From: Chroococcus sp. FPU101
GTDB lineage: Bacteria; Cyanobacteriota; Cyanobacteriia; Cyanobacteriales; Microcystaceae
Reading direction: 5' to 3'
DNA: 64,000 bases
Assembly: GCF_017312365.1 (NCBI RefSeq)
Contig: NZ_BLJI01000004.1
Location: 179,351-243,350 of the forward strand
Positions 34,822-44,684 of the stretch are shown in pieces. Position 1 is the first letter of the stretch. Every line of letters starts with the position of its first letter. The notes beneath the pieces were generated by a model that was not told the origin of the DNA, searched no databases, and saw only the letters and a list, made by a program, of their open reading frames with translations. The translations under genes and the position numbers were made by a program.

Positions 34822-35778
34822 ATGTTTCAATATTTAATTAAACGATTAGCTTTTTCCATTCCGACTTTAATCGCGATTAGTATTATTATTTTTTTGATCT
34901 TAGCGCTCGCTCCAGGTGATCCGATGAGTGAATTTGCGACTAATCCATCGATGACCGAGGCGGTACGCGAGAATATTCGTAAAAGCTTAGGATTAGATCA
35001 ACCGATTTATATTAGATATCTTAAATGGGTTTTTGCCTTTTTACAGGGTGATATGGGCTATTCGTTTACCAGTAGAAGTCCTGTTAGTGCGATTATTTTC
35101 CAGCGTTTACCGACAACTTTATGGGTCGTTGGATTAGCGTATCTTTTAGGACTTGTGATTGCTTTTCCCTTAGCCGTTCTTTCAGTCGTTAAACGTTTTA
35201 CTTGGATTGAGCAAGCGGTTAATACTTTTTCTCTATTGGGCTTTTCTTTACCCACTTTTTTTACTGGATTAGTTTTCATTATTATTTTTAATGTTCAGCT
35301 TGGTTGGCTGCCGTCTTTTTATAACAGCACATTAAACGTTAATAGCTTTTCGAGTTTGATTGAACAAATTAAACAGTCAATTATGCCGATCGCGGTTTTG
35401 GCTTTTTATCAAGGAGCGATGTTAATGCGCTTTATTCGTTCAGCAATTTTAGATGAAGTCAATGAAGAATATATTAAAACCGCTTATGCTAAAGGTTTAA
35501 GTTATTTTGCTGTTTTTAAAAATCATATTATCCGTAATGCAATGATACCTGTTGTTACATTAATTGCCTTGGATATTCCAGCGATTTTTACAGGGGCTTT
35601 GATTACTGAACAAGTCTTTAGAGTTCCAGGTATTGGTTCACTGTTGATTGATTCTATTTATCGTAGTGATACACCAGTAGTCATGGCGATTACTTTTATT
35701 TATGCGATTTTAATTGTAATTTTTAATTTAATTGCTGATTTAGCTTATGGTTGGTTAGATCCTAGAGTACGATATTAA
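34822..35778 (+). CDS. Dipeptide/oligopeptide ABC transporter permease (DppB/OppB type)
   Basis: 318 aa with six membrane helices. It opens MFQYLIKRLAFSIPTLIAISIIIFLI and has LALAPGDPM near residue 30, both typical of DppB/OppB permeases. The ATPase-contact loop is EYIKTAYAKGLSYFAVFKNHIIRNAMIPVVT. No DppC, ATPase or binding-protein gene is adjacent. Its close linkage to the PBP gene suggests uptake of cell-wall peptides, which is inference. Confidence 0.88.
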   Translation: MFQYLIKRLAFSIPTLIAISIIIFLILALAPGDPMSEFATNPSMTEAVRENIRKSLGLDQPIYIRYLKWVFAFLQGDMGYSFTSRSPVSAIIFQRLPTTLWVVGLAYLLGLVIAFPLAVLSVVKRFTWIEQAVNTFSLLGFSLPTFFTGLVFIIIFNVQLGWLPSFYNSTLNVNSFSSLIEQIKQSIMPIAVLAFYQGAMLMRFIRSAILDEVNEEYIKTAYAKGLSYFAVFKNHIIRNAMIPVVTLIALDIPAIFTGALITEQVFRVPGIGSLLIDSIYRSDTPVVMAITFIYAILIVIFNLIADLAYGWLDPRVRY

Positions 35779-35787
35779 TGATGTGCA

Positions 35788-35813
35788 CCGCGTTCGCGGA
35801 TCTCTTCGAGATC
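35788..35813. terminator. Twin hairpins after the permease gene
   Basis: CCGCG-TT-CGCGG (35788-35799) and GATCTC-TTC-GAGATC (35799-35813) abut, ten bases after the stop. A T-rich stretch follows (GTTCTTATTTTC). It may end transcription or stabilise the 3' end. Confidence 0.5.
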
Positions 35814-35990
35814 GTTCTTATTTTCTCTAGCTTTGTTAATGAGCTTTGAATAATTTTTCTGCCAATATAATAAGCAAGTGATCGGTGTCAATTATCTTAA
35901 GCTGGACAAAAAGCATCATTTCAGATTGATCACGTTATCCTTATTGCAGCAGGCGGTAAAACAACATAAGCATTATTAGTTTACTGACAG

Positions 35991-37148
35991 TTACTCTTCT
36001 TCAATTGGAGCATCGTCAATAATAACGTCCTGTTCTTCTGTTTCTACATTGAATTCAACACAACTTTGTAAAACTATTTCTTCAATTACTACTGTCCCTC
36101 TACCTTGTTGAAGGACTGAATCAAAACGACACATTAATTCTGGAATGTTGATTACTTCTTCTACGGATTCAATATATCTTCTGACAATAGCTTTAACTTT
36201 ATATCTGATGGTTGCTTGTTCTATAAGCTTATTTAAAATGCTTTGAATTGGCTGTTCAGTTTTGACAACAAATGTAATTGGATATCTTTGAACTTTATCT
36301 ATATCTAAAAAATATTTTCCTACATCGATAGTCTCTGTTACTTGAAAAAAACGACCCAGTGGCTTCATGACAAAATCTATACCCCCATCATTTGCATTGG
36401 TACGACCAGTTTTATATAAAGTAAGATACTCAGCATTTAGTTCATCGGGCGACCAACCCCAATATATTTGTTGATCAGCATAGTATTCTTTTAGAATTGC
36501 ATAACTTACAATTTCAAAAACTCTTGCATCTATATTTGGTCTAAGTAAACCTCGAATAAATTCAATTGCCCTTGTTGGTTCTTGTTGTTGAATCACAAGC
36601 ATTTCTTGGCAATAAACTATAAATTCATCAAATGCCTCTTGGCGTGCTGTTATATACGCATCAATAAGATCTTTGATGGCTTGAGCAAGATTGATTTCTG
36701 TGTGTTCAATAATAATCTTTATAAGATTTTCATTAAACCAATACCTATTTGTTTTGACATCTCTTATTATAGGAACATAAACTGAGATAGGAAAATATTT
36801 TTTAAATTCTTCATTCAACCGATGATTTAGGGCATGATTTTGTAATTTACTGCCAAATGGAAGCTCTCTTTGTCTGCAGAAAAGAACAGAAAATTGAACT
36901 CCTTCATATTCTTCATAGTTATTTTGTAGATGAAATTGTTTATTCAAATAGTCCTCAATAAGCACATAAATTGCATAGAGATTTGCCAAGCCTGCTCTTG
37001 ATTTAGAGCCTCGATTAGTTGCTTTCGTTTTAATGTTCAGATATTGCAATAGCTCACTAGAGTTTAAAATTTCATTTCCTTGACGAAGAAAATAAGAATT
37101 TAAAATTTCTATTATTTTCTGGGTGAGTTCATGCTGTACTATCGCCAT
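35991..37148 (-). CDS. Putative type II restriction endonuclease
   Basis: 385 aa, overlapping the methyltransferase gene by 20 bases. I do not recognise the family by sequence, but the block TNANDGGIDFVMKPLGRFFQVTE (about residues 243-265) has the spacing of a PD-(D/E)xK nuclease core (acidic GGID, then a beta strand ending in Q-x-x-E). The partner is an adenine methyltransferase of a known ATGCAT-type family. Coupling to a methyltransferase and the absence of other functions point to the cognate endonuclease. A role as a structural accessory protein cannot be excluded. Confidence 0.6.
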   Translation of the reverse strand: MAIVQHELTQKIIEILNSYFLRQGNEILNSSELLQYLNIKTKATNRGSKSRAGLANLYAIYVLIEDYLNKQFHLQNNYEEYEGVQFSVLFCRQRELPFGSKLQNHALNHRLNEEFKKYFPISVYVPIIRDVKTNRYWFNENLIKIIIEHTEINLAQAIKDLIDAYITARQEAFDEFIVYCQEMLVIQQQEPTRAIEFIRGLLRPNIDARVFEIVSYAILKEYYADQQIYWGWSPDELNAEYLTLYKTGRTNANDGGIDFVMKPLGRFFQVTETIDVGKYFLDIDKVQRYPITFVVKTEQPIQSILNKLIEQATIRYKVKAIVRRYIESVEEVINIPELMCRFDSVLQQGRGTVVIEEIVLQSCVEFNVETEEQDVIIDDAPIEEE

Positions 37149-38019
37149 TAAAAAGATTACCCTGTCTAATATCTAACTTTTGCTCAATTTTATTTCTTAT
37201 AGTATTATTTTTTGGCACAGATACAAGCTTTTCTCCTTGGTATTCCTGCCAACCTAAAACTCGCCTAAGCCCAATTCTAAGATATTCTTGCTGTGACTCT
37301 ATACTAATTGAACTTCTTCCTAATTTTTTTGCCATAGCAGCAACTGTAAATGTTCCTGCAAATGGATCTAGTACAATACTCTCTTCATTACTGCTTGCAA
37401 GAATAATTCTTTCTACCAATGATTCTGGCTTTTGAGAAGGATGATTTTCATATTCTTTCATGCGATATCTGACACGAGGAAAATACCACACATTGCCAGG
37501 TACTTTCTCAGTATTGTATTGAGTTGGAATTGGATTTCTATAGTCAATTAACTTTCTTTGTGCGCCTGTTTTTGCTTCTACTTTAATATCCTCTGAGTTA
37601 AAGATATAATTATACTTATCTTTAACGCAATGAAGAATAGGCTCATACAAAGAGCCAAAGTATTTCGTTGCTTGCACTCCTGAACTATCATAATGCCAGA
37701 TGATTCGGCTAAGTATTACCATTTTTTCTCTTAAATAAATATCAAAATATGGCATTGTTTGCGTACTAGCCATTACATATAAAGTTCCATTAGGCTTTAA
37801 GACTCGAATGCACTCATCAAGCCATTGATAAGCCCATTTTGTATAATCTTTATCTGATTCCCATTTATCATAAAAATTTGAAAACTGTTTTCCTATATTG
37901 TATGGAGGATCGATAAAAATAAGATCTATAGATTCTGAGCCAATCTCTTTAATCAAAATTTCCAGAGCATCGCCATGATATATAGTATGCTTTCTATCTT
38001 TAAATTGTTCAAACATCAC
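37129..38019 (-). CDS. DNA adenine N6-methyltransferase, YhdJ/M.AvaIII-like
   Basis: 296 aa. Motif IV DPPYN is at 37-41 and the SAM motif LDPFAGTFTVAAMAKKLGR lies near the C-terminal end, the beta-class order. Long stretches (IWHYDSSGVQATKYFGSLYEPILHCVKD, EAKTGAQRKLIDYRNPIPTQYNTEKVPGNVW, VRYRMKEYENHPSQKPE) are almost the same as E. coli YhdJ as I remember it. YhdJ and M.AvaIII methylate ATGCAT, so that is the predicted target. Unlike the orphan YhdJ, this one is followed by a likely endonuclease gene. A second ATG at 38016 is an alternative start. Confidence 0.88.
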   Translation of the reverse strand: MMFEQFKDRKHTIYHGDALEILIKEIGSESIDLIFIDPPYNIGKQFSNFYDKWESDKDYTKWAYQWLDECIRVLKPNGTLYVMASTQTMPYFDIYLREKMVILSRIIWHYDSSGVQATKYFGSLYEPILHCVKDKYNYIFNSEDIKVEAKTGAQRKLIDYRNPIPTQYNTEKVPGNVWYFPRVRYRMKEYENHPSQKPESLVERIILASSNEESIVLDPFAGTFTVAAMAKKLGRSSISIESQQEYLRIGLRRVLGWQEYQGEKLVSVPKNNTIRNKIEQKLDIRQGNLFNGDSTA

Positions 38020-38174
38020 TATTTATTGACTGAATAAGCGGTGTTTACTTTAATCAACTTAATATTTTATTGCTGATTTATGAAAGCTAGTTAATTGTGT
38101 TCATTATACATAAATCATAATTACAACTTTTTATAATTATTTTTTAATCCTATCTTACCCCTAAAACTTGAATT

Positions 38175-41100
38175 TTAAGCATTCTTTCCTTCTATCACAC
38201 CTTCTGCTTGGTGAACGATCGCTCTTAATTTCTCCAGAACAGAAAGTTCAACTTTTTCCCATAATCCCCGTTGATGAGCTTCTAATAATCTTTCTGCCAT
38301 ATCTCTCAATGCCCAAGGATTTTTTTCTTGTATAAATTGTTGTACGGTTTCATCAAAAAGATACGCTTCGGCAATACCCTGATACATATAATCTTCGACA
38401 CATTGAGCAGTAGCATCATAGGCAAATAAATAATCGACGGTTGCGGACATTTCAAATGCTCCTTTATATCCATGTCTCATGACTCCTGCGATCCATTTGG
38501 GATTAATGACACGCGATCGATATACTTTAGCAATTTCTTCATTTAATGTTTTCACTCTCGGATTAGATGGAACGGAGTTATTACCAAAATAGACGATCGG
38601 GTTTTTTCCTGTGAGCGATCTAACACTTGCAGTTAATCCCCCTTGGAATTGATAGTAGTCATCGGAGTCTAATAAATCATGTTCTCGGTTGTCTTGATTT
38701 TGTAAAACAATCTGTAATTCTTGTACTCTTGTTTTGAAGATTTCGGGTACATGATGACCAATACCTTTTTCATCATATGCGTAACAACTCCAGTTCATAT
38801 AAGCCCTAGCTAAATCATCATCATTTTCCCAGTTTTGTGATTCAATTAAACCCTGTAAACCCGCACCATAAGCCCCAGGTTTAGAACCAAATATTCGATA
38901 GCTTGCTCTCACCTTCGCTTGTTCTTTTGTTAATCCTTGATTTTCCCAAAACTCGCTTTCTGTAAGCACTTTCGCCGCTAATGGATTAATTTCTTTTTCT
39001 TCTTCTTGACAGGCTAATTGATTTATGGCAGAATTAAGCATATGTAGTAAGTTAGGGAAGCTATCTCTAAAAAAGCCCGATACCCGTACTACCACATCAA
39101 TACGCGGTCGCTCTAACGCAGACGGGGTAAGAATTTCAAAATTCACGACTCTTCGAGAAATTCCATCCCAAACGGGTTGTATACCGAGTAAAGCCAGTAC
39201 TTGAGCAACATCTTCTCCACCTGTACGCATCGTCGAGGTTCCCCATATTGATATAGCTAGGGTTTGGGGATATTCTCCCTGTTCTTGGGTATATTTTTCG
39301 ATGAGGTTTTCTGCTGCTTTTCGTCCGACATCCCAAGCGGTAGGAGTGGGGATAGCACGGATATCAACTGAATAAAAATTGCGTCCTGTGGGTAATACAT
39401 CAGGTCTTCCTCTCGTCGGTGCGCCTGATGCTCCACTGGGTACATATTCGCCGTTTAATCCTGCAAGTAAATAGGTAAGTTCTTGGCTGGTTTTTTGGAG
39501 GGCAGGAAGTAAAGCAGTTTTAATCCAATTCAGTTCTATATGTGTATTTTTGCCAACGGTAGGGGTTTGGTTCAGTAAACAGTAATCAGTAAACAGTAAA
39601 ACAGTCAAATCAACACCATACTGATTACTGGTCACTGATGACTGATGACTGTCAAAGGTTTGGTCTTCAAACTCATCGACTAAAAGAAGATTTTCAATCA
39701 GTTGAGTTGCTGTGGTTTCGAGAAAAGCGATCGCATCTCCCGTTGTTCTACAGTTGGGTAGTTTTTCGCTTGGGGATAAAAGTTCATCGGGTTTTACAGT
39801 TAGTGGATCAAAACCCTGATCTAAATCTTGAGCAATAGCACGAGTTAAACCAAGACGATTAGAACTCGGAGAACGCGCAATTGAAAGAATTAAATCTCTG
39901 AGTTGTTCATTTTGGGGACATTGACCAAATATATGTAAACCATCTCTAATTTGTGCTTCTTTTAATTCACAGAGATAACCATCTACTTGGGTGAGAAGTT
40001 CGGAAGTAATTTGTTGAATGTTGAGGTCTTCTTTGAGATGAGATTGGGTGATGAGTTGGGTAATACGAGCGCTAATTAATTTCAAACGAGACGGATTTAA
40101 CTGTTGTGCTTCGTAGTATTCATCGATTAATGCTTCTAGTTTTTGTAGATCTCCATAGAGTTCAGCACGTGTCATCGGGGGAGTAAGATGATCAATGATT
40201 ACTGCATGAGCGCGTCTTTTTGCTTGTGATCCTTCTCCTGGATCATTGACGATAAATGGATAAAAATGCGGGAGTGTTGATAGAGTAATTTCGGGATAAC
40301 ATTCATCAGATAAAGCGATACTTTTTCCTGGTAGCCATTCTAAATTACCGTGTTTACCAAGATGAATAATCCCATCGAAGTTTTGACGTAACCAATAATA
40401 ATAAGCTAAATACTCGTGTGTCGGTTCTAAGTCAGGTGCATGGTAATTCAAACTTGGATCAAGATCATAGCCTCTAGAGGGTTGAATACCGATAAAAATA
40501 TGATCCAGTTGTATTCCAGAAATAGGGAAAATAGTTTTATCTTGAATCATTCCCCAACGGTTAGTCATTTCTTGTTGAACGGTTGGGGGTAAAGTTTGAA
40601 AGTAAGTTAGATATTCGTCTACCGATAAAGATTGATAGACTGATCTTAATTCGTTTGCGTCAAGATCATTTGTCACACCCGTCGTTAACTTTTGGATTAA
40701 TTCATCTCCATCACTCGGAATATCACTGAGAGAATAACCCGCATCTTGTAAAGCATGGAGAATATTAATACAACTTGCTGGAGTATCCAAACCGACTCCG
40801 TTGGCTATTCTTCCATCTCGGTTCGGATAGTTAGCTAAAATGATTGCTATTTTTCGTTGTTCTGGGGGAGTGTTTTTTAGTCTGACCCAATTTGCAGCTA
40901 ACTCGGCAATAAATTTAATTCTGTCTTCTCTGGGTTGATATATCACTACATCTGTTTCTAATTTTTCATCTCCCTTTTGTACCGACTTAAAAGAAATAGC
41001 TTTTGTAATAATTCTTCCATCGACTTCGGGTAAAGCAACATTCATCGCAACATCCCTTGGTGAAAGTCCTTTTAAACTATTTTCCCAATCTATTTCGGTT

Positions 41101-41978
41101 CCCCCACTAAGAATAACTTGTAAGACACTCACATTAAAACGAGTCCAGTAATTTTGGTAATATGTATGATCTACATCGGTTTCTGATGAGAGTTGGGAGA
41201 TAGAAAAACTTGTTGTATTTAAAATAATTTGAACGGGTTCTGAGTTAGTACAAAAATATTGCCAAATTTCCTCTTGTACTTCTGTGTCGCGGAGTGATGA
41301 AACAAAAATTGCTACGGGTGCTAAGTAATTTTTTTCTAACGCAAGACAAAGATGATCGATGGGAAGGGTGTTACCTGAGAGATAATGCGATCGATAAAAT
41401 AAAATTCCGACTCTTTTTCCGATTTTACCTTCTTTGTAGATTCCAACTTTGGGGACAATTTGGGGGGATGGAGGATGATAGGAACTTTCCAAACAAGTAT
41501 CAGAAATATACTTTAAACCGTTGCAGTAATTTTCAATTCCTCCTTCAGTTAAATAACGCCATAATTGAGTGACGATAGATAGAGAAACAGTGGAATGACT
41601 CATCAAAGTGGTATCAGGATGATCATCACCAGGTAAAACGAATAAGACAATATTATTTTCTACTGCTATTTCTTTGACGACTTCTAAACCATATGACCAA
41701 TAGGAACGTCCACCGAGTAATCTAAGAATAATTATCTGTGCTTTGGATAAAACCGTATCCGCATAACTATCAATACTAAAAGGTTGCTGTAACTGTAGAA
41801 GATTAACGGCACGAATTGAGGGAAAGTGTGGGGGTAAACTAGATAAAGTAGCGGCTAAAGTTTGAATATCTGTATCAGCAGAGGATAAGAATATTATAGA
41901 AGCGGGAGTTTGTTCAATGATAATCACTCCATCTGTATCGGGGTTCCATCCACCAGGTGTAGCAGCGATGCGGTGCAT
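38175..41978 (-). CDS. cobN: Cobaltochelatase subunit CobN (magnesium-chelatase H family)
   Basis: 1267 aa, full length. The large porphyrin-binding subunit that inserts cobalt into hydrogenobyrinate a,c-diamide. The opening MHRIAATPGGWNPDTDGVIIIEQTPASIIFLSSADTDIQTLA and the blocks HLGKHGNLEWLPGKSIALS, YPFIVNDPGEGSQAKRRAHAVIIDHL, GRNFYSVDIRAIPTPTAWDVGRKAA and NPKWIAGVMRHGYKGAFEMSATVDYLF are CobN signatures. Residues about 776-807 (QSSVTSNQYGVDLTVLLFTDYCLLNQTPTV) are encoded by an inserted repeat (39559-39652) that keeps the frame and lies in a poorly conserved linker. Confidence 0.95.
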   Translation of the reverse strand: MHRIAATPGGWNPDTDGVIIIEQTPASIIFLSSADTDIQTLAATLSSLPPHFPSIRAVNLLQLQQPFSIDSYADTVLSKAQIIILRLLGGRSYWSYGLEVVKEIAVENNIVLFVLPGDDHPDTTLMSHSTVSLSIVTQLWRYLTEGGIENYCNGLKYISDTCLESSYHPPSPQIVPKVGIYKEGKIGKRVGILFYRSHYLSGNTLPIDHLCLALEKNYLAPVAIFVSSLRDTEVQEEIWQYFCTNSEPVQIILNTTSFSISQLSSETDVDHTYYQNYWTRFNVSVLQVILSGGTEIDWENSLKGLSPRDVAMNVALPEVDGRIITKAISFKSVQKGDEKLETDVVIYQPREDRIKFIAELAANWVRLKNTPPEQRKIAIILANYPNRDGRIANGVGLDTPASCINILHALQDAGYSLSDIPSDGDELIQKLTTGVTNDLDANELRSVYQSLSVDEYLTYFQTLPPTVQQEMTNRWGMIQDKTIFPISGIQLDHIFIGIQPSRGYDLDPSLNYHAPDLEPTHEYLAYYYWLRQNFDGIIHLGKHGNLEWLPGKSIALSDECYPEITLSTLPHFYPFIVNDPGEGSQAKRRAHAVIIDHLTPPMTRAELYGDLQKLEALIDEYYEAQQLNPSRLKLISARITQLITQSHLKEDLNIQQITSELLTQVDGYLCELKEAQIRDGLHIFGQCPQNEQLRDLILSIARSPSSNRLGLTRAIAQDLDQGFDPLTVKPDELLSPSEKLPNCRTTGDAIAFLETTATQLIENLLLVDEFEDQTFDSHQSSVTSNQYGVDLTVLLFTDYCLLNQTPTVGKNTHIELNWIKTALLPALQKTSQELTYLLAGLNGEYVPSGASGAPTRGRPDVLPTGRNFYSVDIRAIPTPTAWDVGRKAAENLIEKYTQEQGEYPQTLAISIWGTSTMRTGGEDVAQVLALLGIQPVWDGISRRVVNFEILTPSALERPRIDVVVRVSGFFRDSFPNLLHMLNSAINQLACQEEEKEINPLAAKVLTESEFWENQGLTKEQAKVRASYRIFGSKPGAYGAGLQGLIESQNWENDDDLARAYMNWSCYAYDEKGIGHHVPEIFKTRVQELQIVLQNQDNREHDLLDSDDYYQFQGGLTASVRSLTGKNPIVYFGNNSVPSNPRVKTLNEEIAKVYRSRVINPKWIAGVMRHGYKGAFEMSATVDYLFAYDATAQCVEDYMYQGIAEAYLFDETVQQFIQEKNPWALRDMAERLLEAHQRGLWEKVELSVLEKLRAIVHQAEGVIEGKNA
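39559..39652. repeat. Composite GTAGGGG/CAGTAATC repeat inserted within cobN
   Basis: GTAGGGGTTTGG (39559-39570) is followed by iterated CAGTAAACAGTAATCAGT and, after a short loop, by CTGATTACTGGTCACTGATGACTG. The same combination in the same order stands in the intergenic region at 48975-49077. The insert is translated in frame. Confidence 0.75.
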
Positions 41979-42106
41979 TTTAATTTTTTTCTTGAGAAAT
42001 AATATATTTTTGGGATTTTAAAGAAATTTAAAGTAATTCTAGTAAGTAAGGTAAAGACGCATCATATCTCGTCTCTACAATAAATAAAACCAAAGTCCCT
42101 CAAACG

Positions 42107-42781
42107 ATGAACATAGAACAGATCAAATCAGGATTAATTGTATCTTGTCAATCACCTGTAGACTCTCCTCTACATGATCCTACAATAATAGCAGCAATGG
42201 CGAAAGCATCGGTTAATCAAGGTGCAGTCGGAATAAGAGTCGATACCCCATCTCATGTTCAAGCAGTGAGAAAACAGTTACCCGATATTCCCATTATTGG
42301 TTTGTGGAAAAGACAATACCCAGAGAGTAAAGTTTATATTACACCCTTGTTTGAACACGCGGTATCAATTGCCCAAGCGGATGCGGATATTATAGCCATT
42401 GATGGAACATCCAGAAACCGTCCTAACGGTGAAACCTTATCTAATCTTATTGAGCAAATTAAAACAAAATTAGGCAAATTAGTAATGGCAGATGTGGATA
42501 CAATTGAGAATGCGATCGTATCTCAAAACGCAGGTGCGGATATCATCGGAACGACGCTTTATGGATATACTCAAGAAACAAAACATTTAACCCCACCTGG
42601 TTACGAATTATTAACAGAAATGGTCAAACAATTATCGGTTCCTATAATTTGTGAAGGAGGTATCGCTACACCCGATGAAGCAAAAAAAGCATTAGACTTA
42701 GGTGCATATTCAGTTGTTGTCGGAACCGCCATCACAGGAATTGATCTAAAAGTCAAGTCTTTTTACAATGCTTTACAGTAA
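42107..42781 (+). CDS. nanE: N-acylglucosamine-6-phosphate 2-epimerase (NanE)
   Basis: 224 aa TIM-barrel enzyme converting N-acetylmannosamine-6-phosphate to N-acetylglucosamine-6-phosphate. Family blocks: GLIVSCQSPVDSPLHDP, VGIRVDTPSHVQAV, GLWKRQYPESKVYITP, DADIIAIDGTSRNRPNG, MADVDTIENA and CEGGIATPDEAKKALDLGAYSVVVGTAITG. It is followed after 12 bases by a phosphodiester glycosidase of the GlcNAc type, so amino-sugar salvage or cell-surface sugar metabolism is a plausible shared role. Confidence 0.93.
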   Translation: MNIEQIKSGLIVSCQSPVDSPLHDPTIIAAMAKASVNQGAVGIRVDTPSHVQAVRKQLPDIPIIGLWKRQYPESKVYITPLFEHAVSIAQADADIIAIDGTSRNRPNGETLSNLIEQIKTKLGKLVMADVDTIENAIVSQNAGADIIGTTLYGYTQETKHLTPPGYELLTEMVKQLSVPIICEGGIATPDEAKKALDLGAYSVVVGTAITGIDLKVKSFYNALQ

Positions 42782-42793
42782 AGGACTCAATTA

Positions 42794-44680
42794 ATGAGAG
42801 AGAATTTAATATTAATCAGTCAATTTTCCCTTTCATCATTGGTGGTGTCGCTTCTCTATTATTCCTTTTCCCTTTTTCCCCCAGAAACCTCTCAAGCGTT
42901 TTCTAATACTCTACAAGCTGAACCTATTTTCGTTTCAGATACAACCATCATCCCAACCCAACAACAGGGAAAAGAAATATCAATTAACGGAAAAAAATTT
43001 ACAGTTGCGTGGAGTCAATGGAAAGAAGGAACAACGACACATACAGGGTTATCGGATATCGGTGCAAGTACAACACTTGGAATAGAATTACTCAGTACCA
43101 ATAACCCAAACCAACAACCTGTGTATTGGTATCTAGCAAACCCCAATCAACCTATTTATCTAAATACAAAATTTCTTGCACCTTATCGCTATTTAGATAT
43201 TACCCAACTCATTCAACAAATGGCAGCAGAAATTAATATCGTTGGGGATACTCTACAGATTAATTATCCTACAGCACAAGTTAATGATTTATACACCTTA
43301 CAAGAAAATGGAATACAACGTCTGGTACTATCTTTAGATCGTCCGACGACATGGCAAGTTAGTCAAGTGAAAAATGAAGCAACTTTGAATATAGAAGGAA
43401 TAACTGACCCAACTTTACTCGCACAATATCAACCACAACCTATCATTACAGAAAATAACACTAATATCGATGAAGATGATTTAGGAAGTCCAACAATACC
43501 AAAAATACAACCGCAACTCTTTTCACTGACACAAAATGGAACAACAACCCAACTCAAATTAAACTTACAGACTGCTTATGGAATACAAGCGTATACTATT
43601 TCTAATCCTAACCGTTTAATCATTGATATTCGTCCAGATACCCTACGAGAAAAAGAAATTACTTGGCAAAATGGACTCACATTTCATCAACGTTATGTTA
43701 AATTACAGCAAGATTATTTTCCCGTCACATGGTTAGAAATAGACTTACGTTCCTCTAAACTTACCCTAAAACCCATCACACCGAAAAAAGAAAGTTTAAC
43801 AGGAATACTTCCACTCACAACAATGGGAAGAGATACTGAAGCAATAGCAGCAATAAACGCAGGATTTTTTAATCGTAACAACCAACTCCCATTAGGTGCC
43901 ATTCGAGTCGATGGGAAATGGTATTCTAGTCCTATTCTAAATCGAGGTGCTGTTGCGTGGAACAATCAAGGACAAATAAAAGTTGATCGTTTGACTTTAC
44001 AAGAAAATCTAATTACACCTAACCAACAGTTTACGATAAATTTTCTCAACAGTGCCTACTTAGAAACAGGGATAGCGCGATATACCTCGGAATGGGGAAA
44101 TACTTATACAACTCTCACCGACAAAGAAACCATCATCACCGTAGAAAATAATCAAATTACTGCTCAGTATAAAGCAAATATAGCGGGACAAGATTCTATT
44201 CCAATTCCCCCAAATGGCTATTTACTTATTTTGCGTAAAGATGATGTTCCAGCAACCTATTTAACCAAAGGAACAACCGTTAAAATTAATCGTTCGACTA
44301 TTCCAAGAGAATTCGATTCATATTCTAATATTATCGGTGCAGGGCCATTATTATTACAGAATAGACGTATTGTCTTAAACCCAGACGCAGAAAAATTCAG
44401 TAAACCCTTTCAACAACAAAGTGCGTCACGAAGTTCGATCGCTACTCTATCATCTGATAGAATTATTCTAGTCGCAGTCCATAACCGTGTTGCGGGAAAA
44501 GGTGCAACATTAACAGAATTTGCTCAAATCTTACAACAATTAGGTGCGGTGAATGCACTGAATTTAGATGGAGGGAGTTCTACTTCATTATATCTAGGGG
44601 GAAATTTAATTGATCGTTATCCGCAAACCGCAGCAAGAGTTCATAATGGGATAGGACTTTTTCTCAAGACTTCTCCTTAA
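42794..44680 (+). CDS. Phosphodiester glycosidase (NAGPA/DUF2233 family), exported
   Basis: 628 aa. An N-terminal hydrophobic segment (about residues 11-28) is a signal peptide or anchor. The middle (about 40-290) holds beta-rich, AMIN-like repeats (GIQRLVLSLDRPTTWQVSQVKNEATLNIEG, GIQAYTISNPNRLIIDIRPDTL). The C-terminal catalytic domain (about 330-625) has AAINAGFFNRNNQLPLGAIRVDG, IIGAGPLLLQNRRI and NLDGGSSTSLYLGG, the NAGPA signature. It probably acts on glycan phosphodiesters at the cell envelope. It lies between nanE and an oxidoreductase, with spacings of 12 and 4 bases, so an operon is likely. Confidence 0.88.
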   Translation: MRENLILISQFSLSSLVVSLLYYSFSLFPPETSQAFSNTLQAEPIFVSDTTIIPTQQQGKEISINGKKFTVAWSQWKEGTTTHTGLSDIGASTTLGIELLSTNNPNQQPVYWYLANPNQPIYLNTKFLAPYRYLDITQLIQQMAAEINIVGDTLQINYPTAQVNDLYTLQENGIQRLVLSLDRPTTWQVSQVKNEATLNIEGITDPTLLAQYQPQPIITENNTNIDEDDLGSPTIPKIQPQLFSLTQNGTTTQLKLNLQTAYGIQAYTISNPNRLIIDIRPDTLREKEITWQNGLTFHQRYVKLQQDYFPVTWLEIDLRSSKLTLKPITPKKESLTGILPLTTMGRDTEAIAAINAGFFNRNNQLPLGAIRVDGKWYSSPILNRGAVAWNNQGQIKVDRLTLQENLITPNQQFTINFLNSAYLETGIARYTSEWGNTYTTLTDKETIITVENNQITAQYKANIAGQDSIPIPPNGYLLILRKDDVPATYLTKGTTVKINRSTIPREFDSYSNIIGAGPLLLQNRRIVLNPDAEKFSKPFQQQSASRSSIATLSSDRIILVAVHNRVAGKGATLTEFAQILQQLGAVNALNLDGGSSTSLYLGGNLIDRYPQTAARVHNGIGLFLKTSP

Positions 44681-44684
44681 ATAA

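Noticed and set aside
39136..39445. Short frames inside cobN on the same strand
   Set aside because: They overlap a conserved part of CobN and are chance frames.
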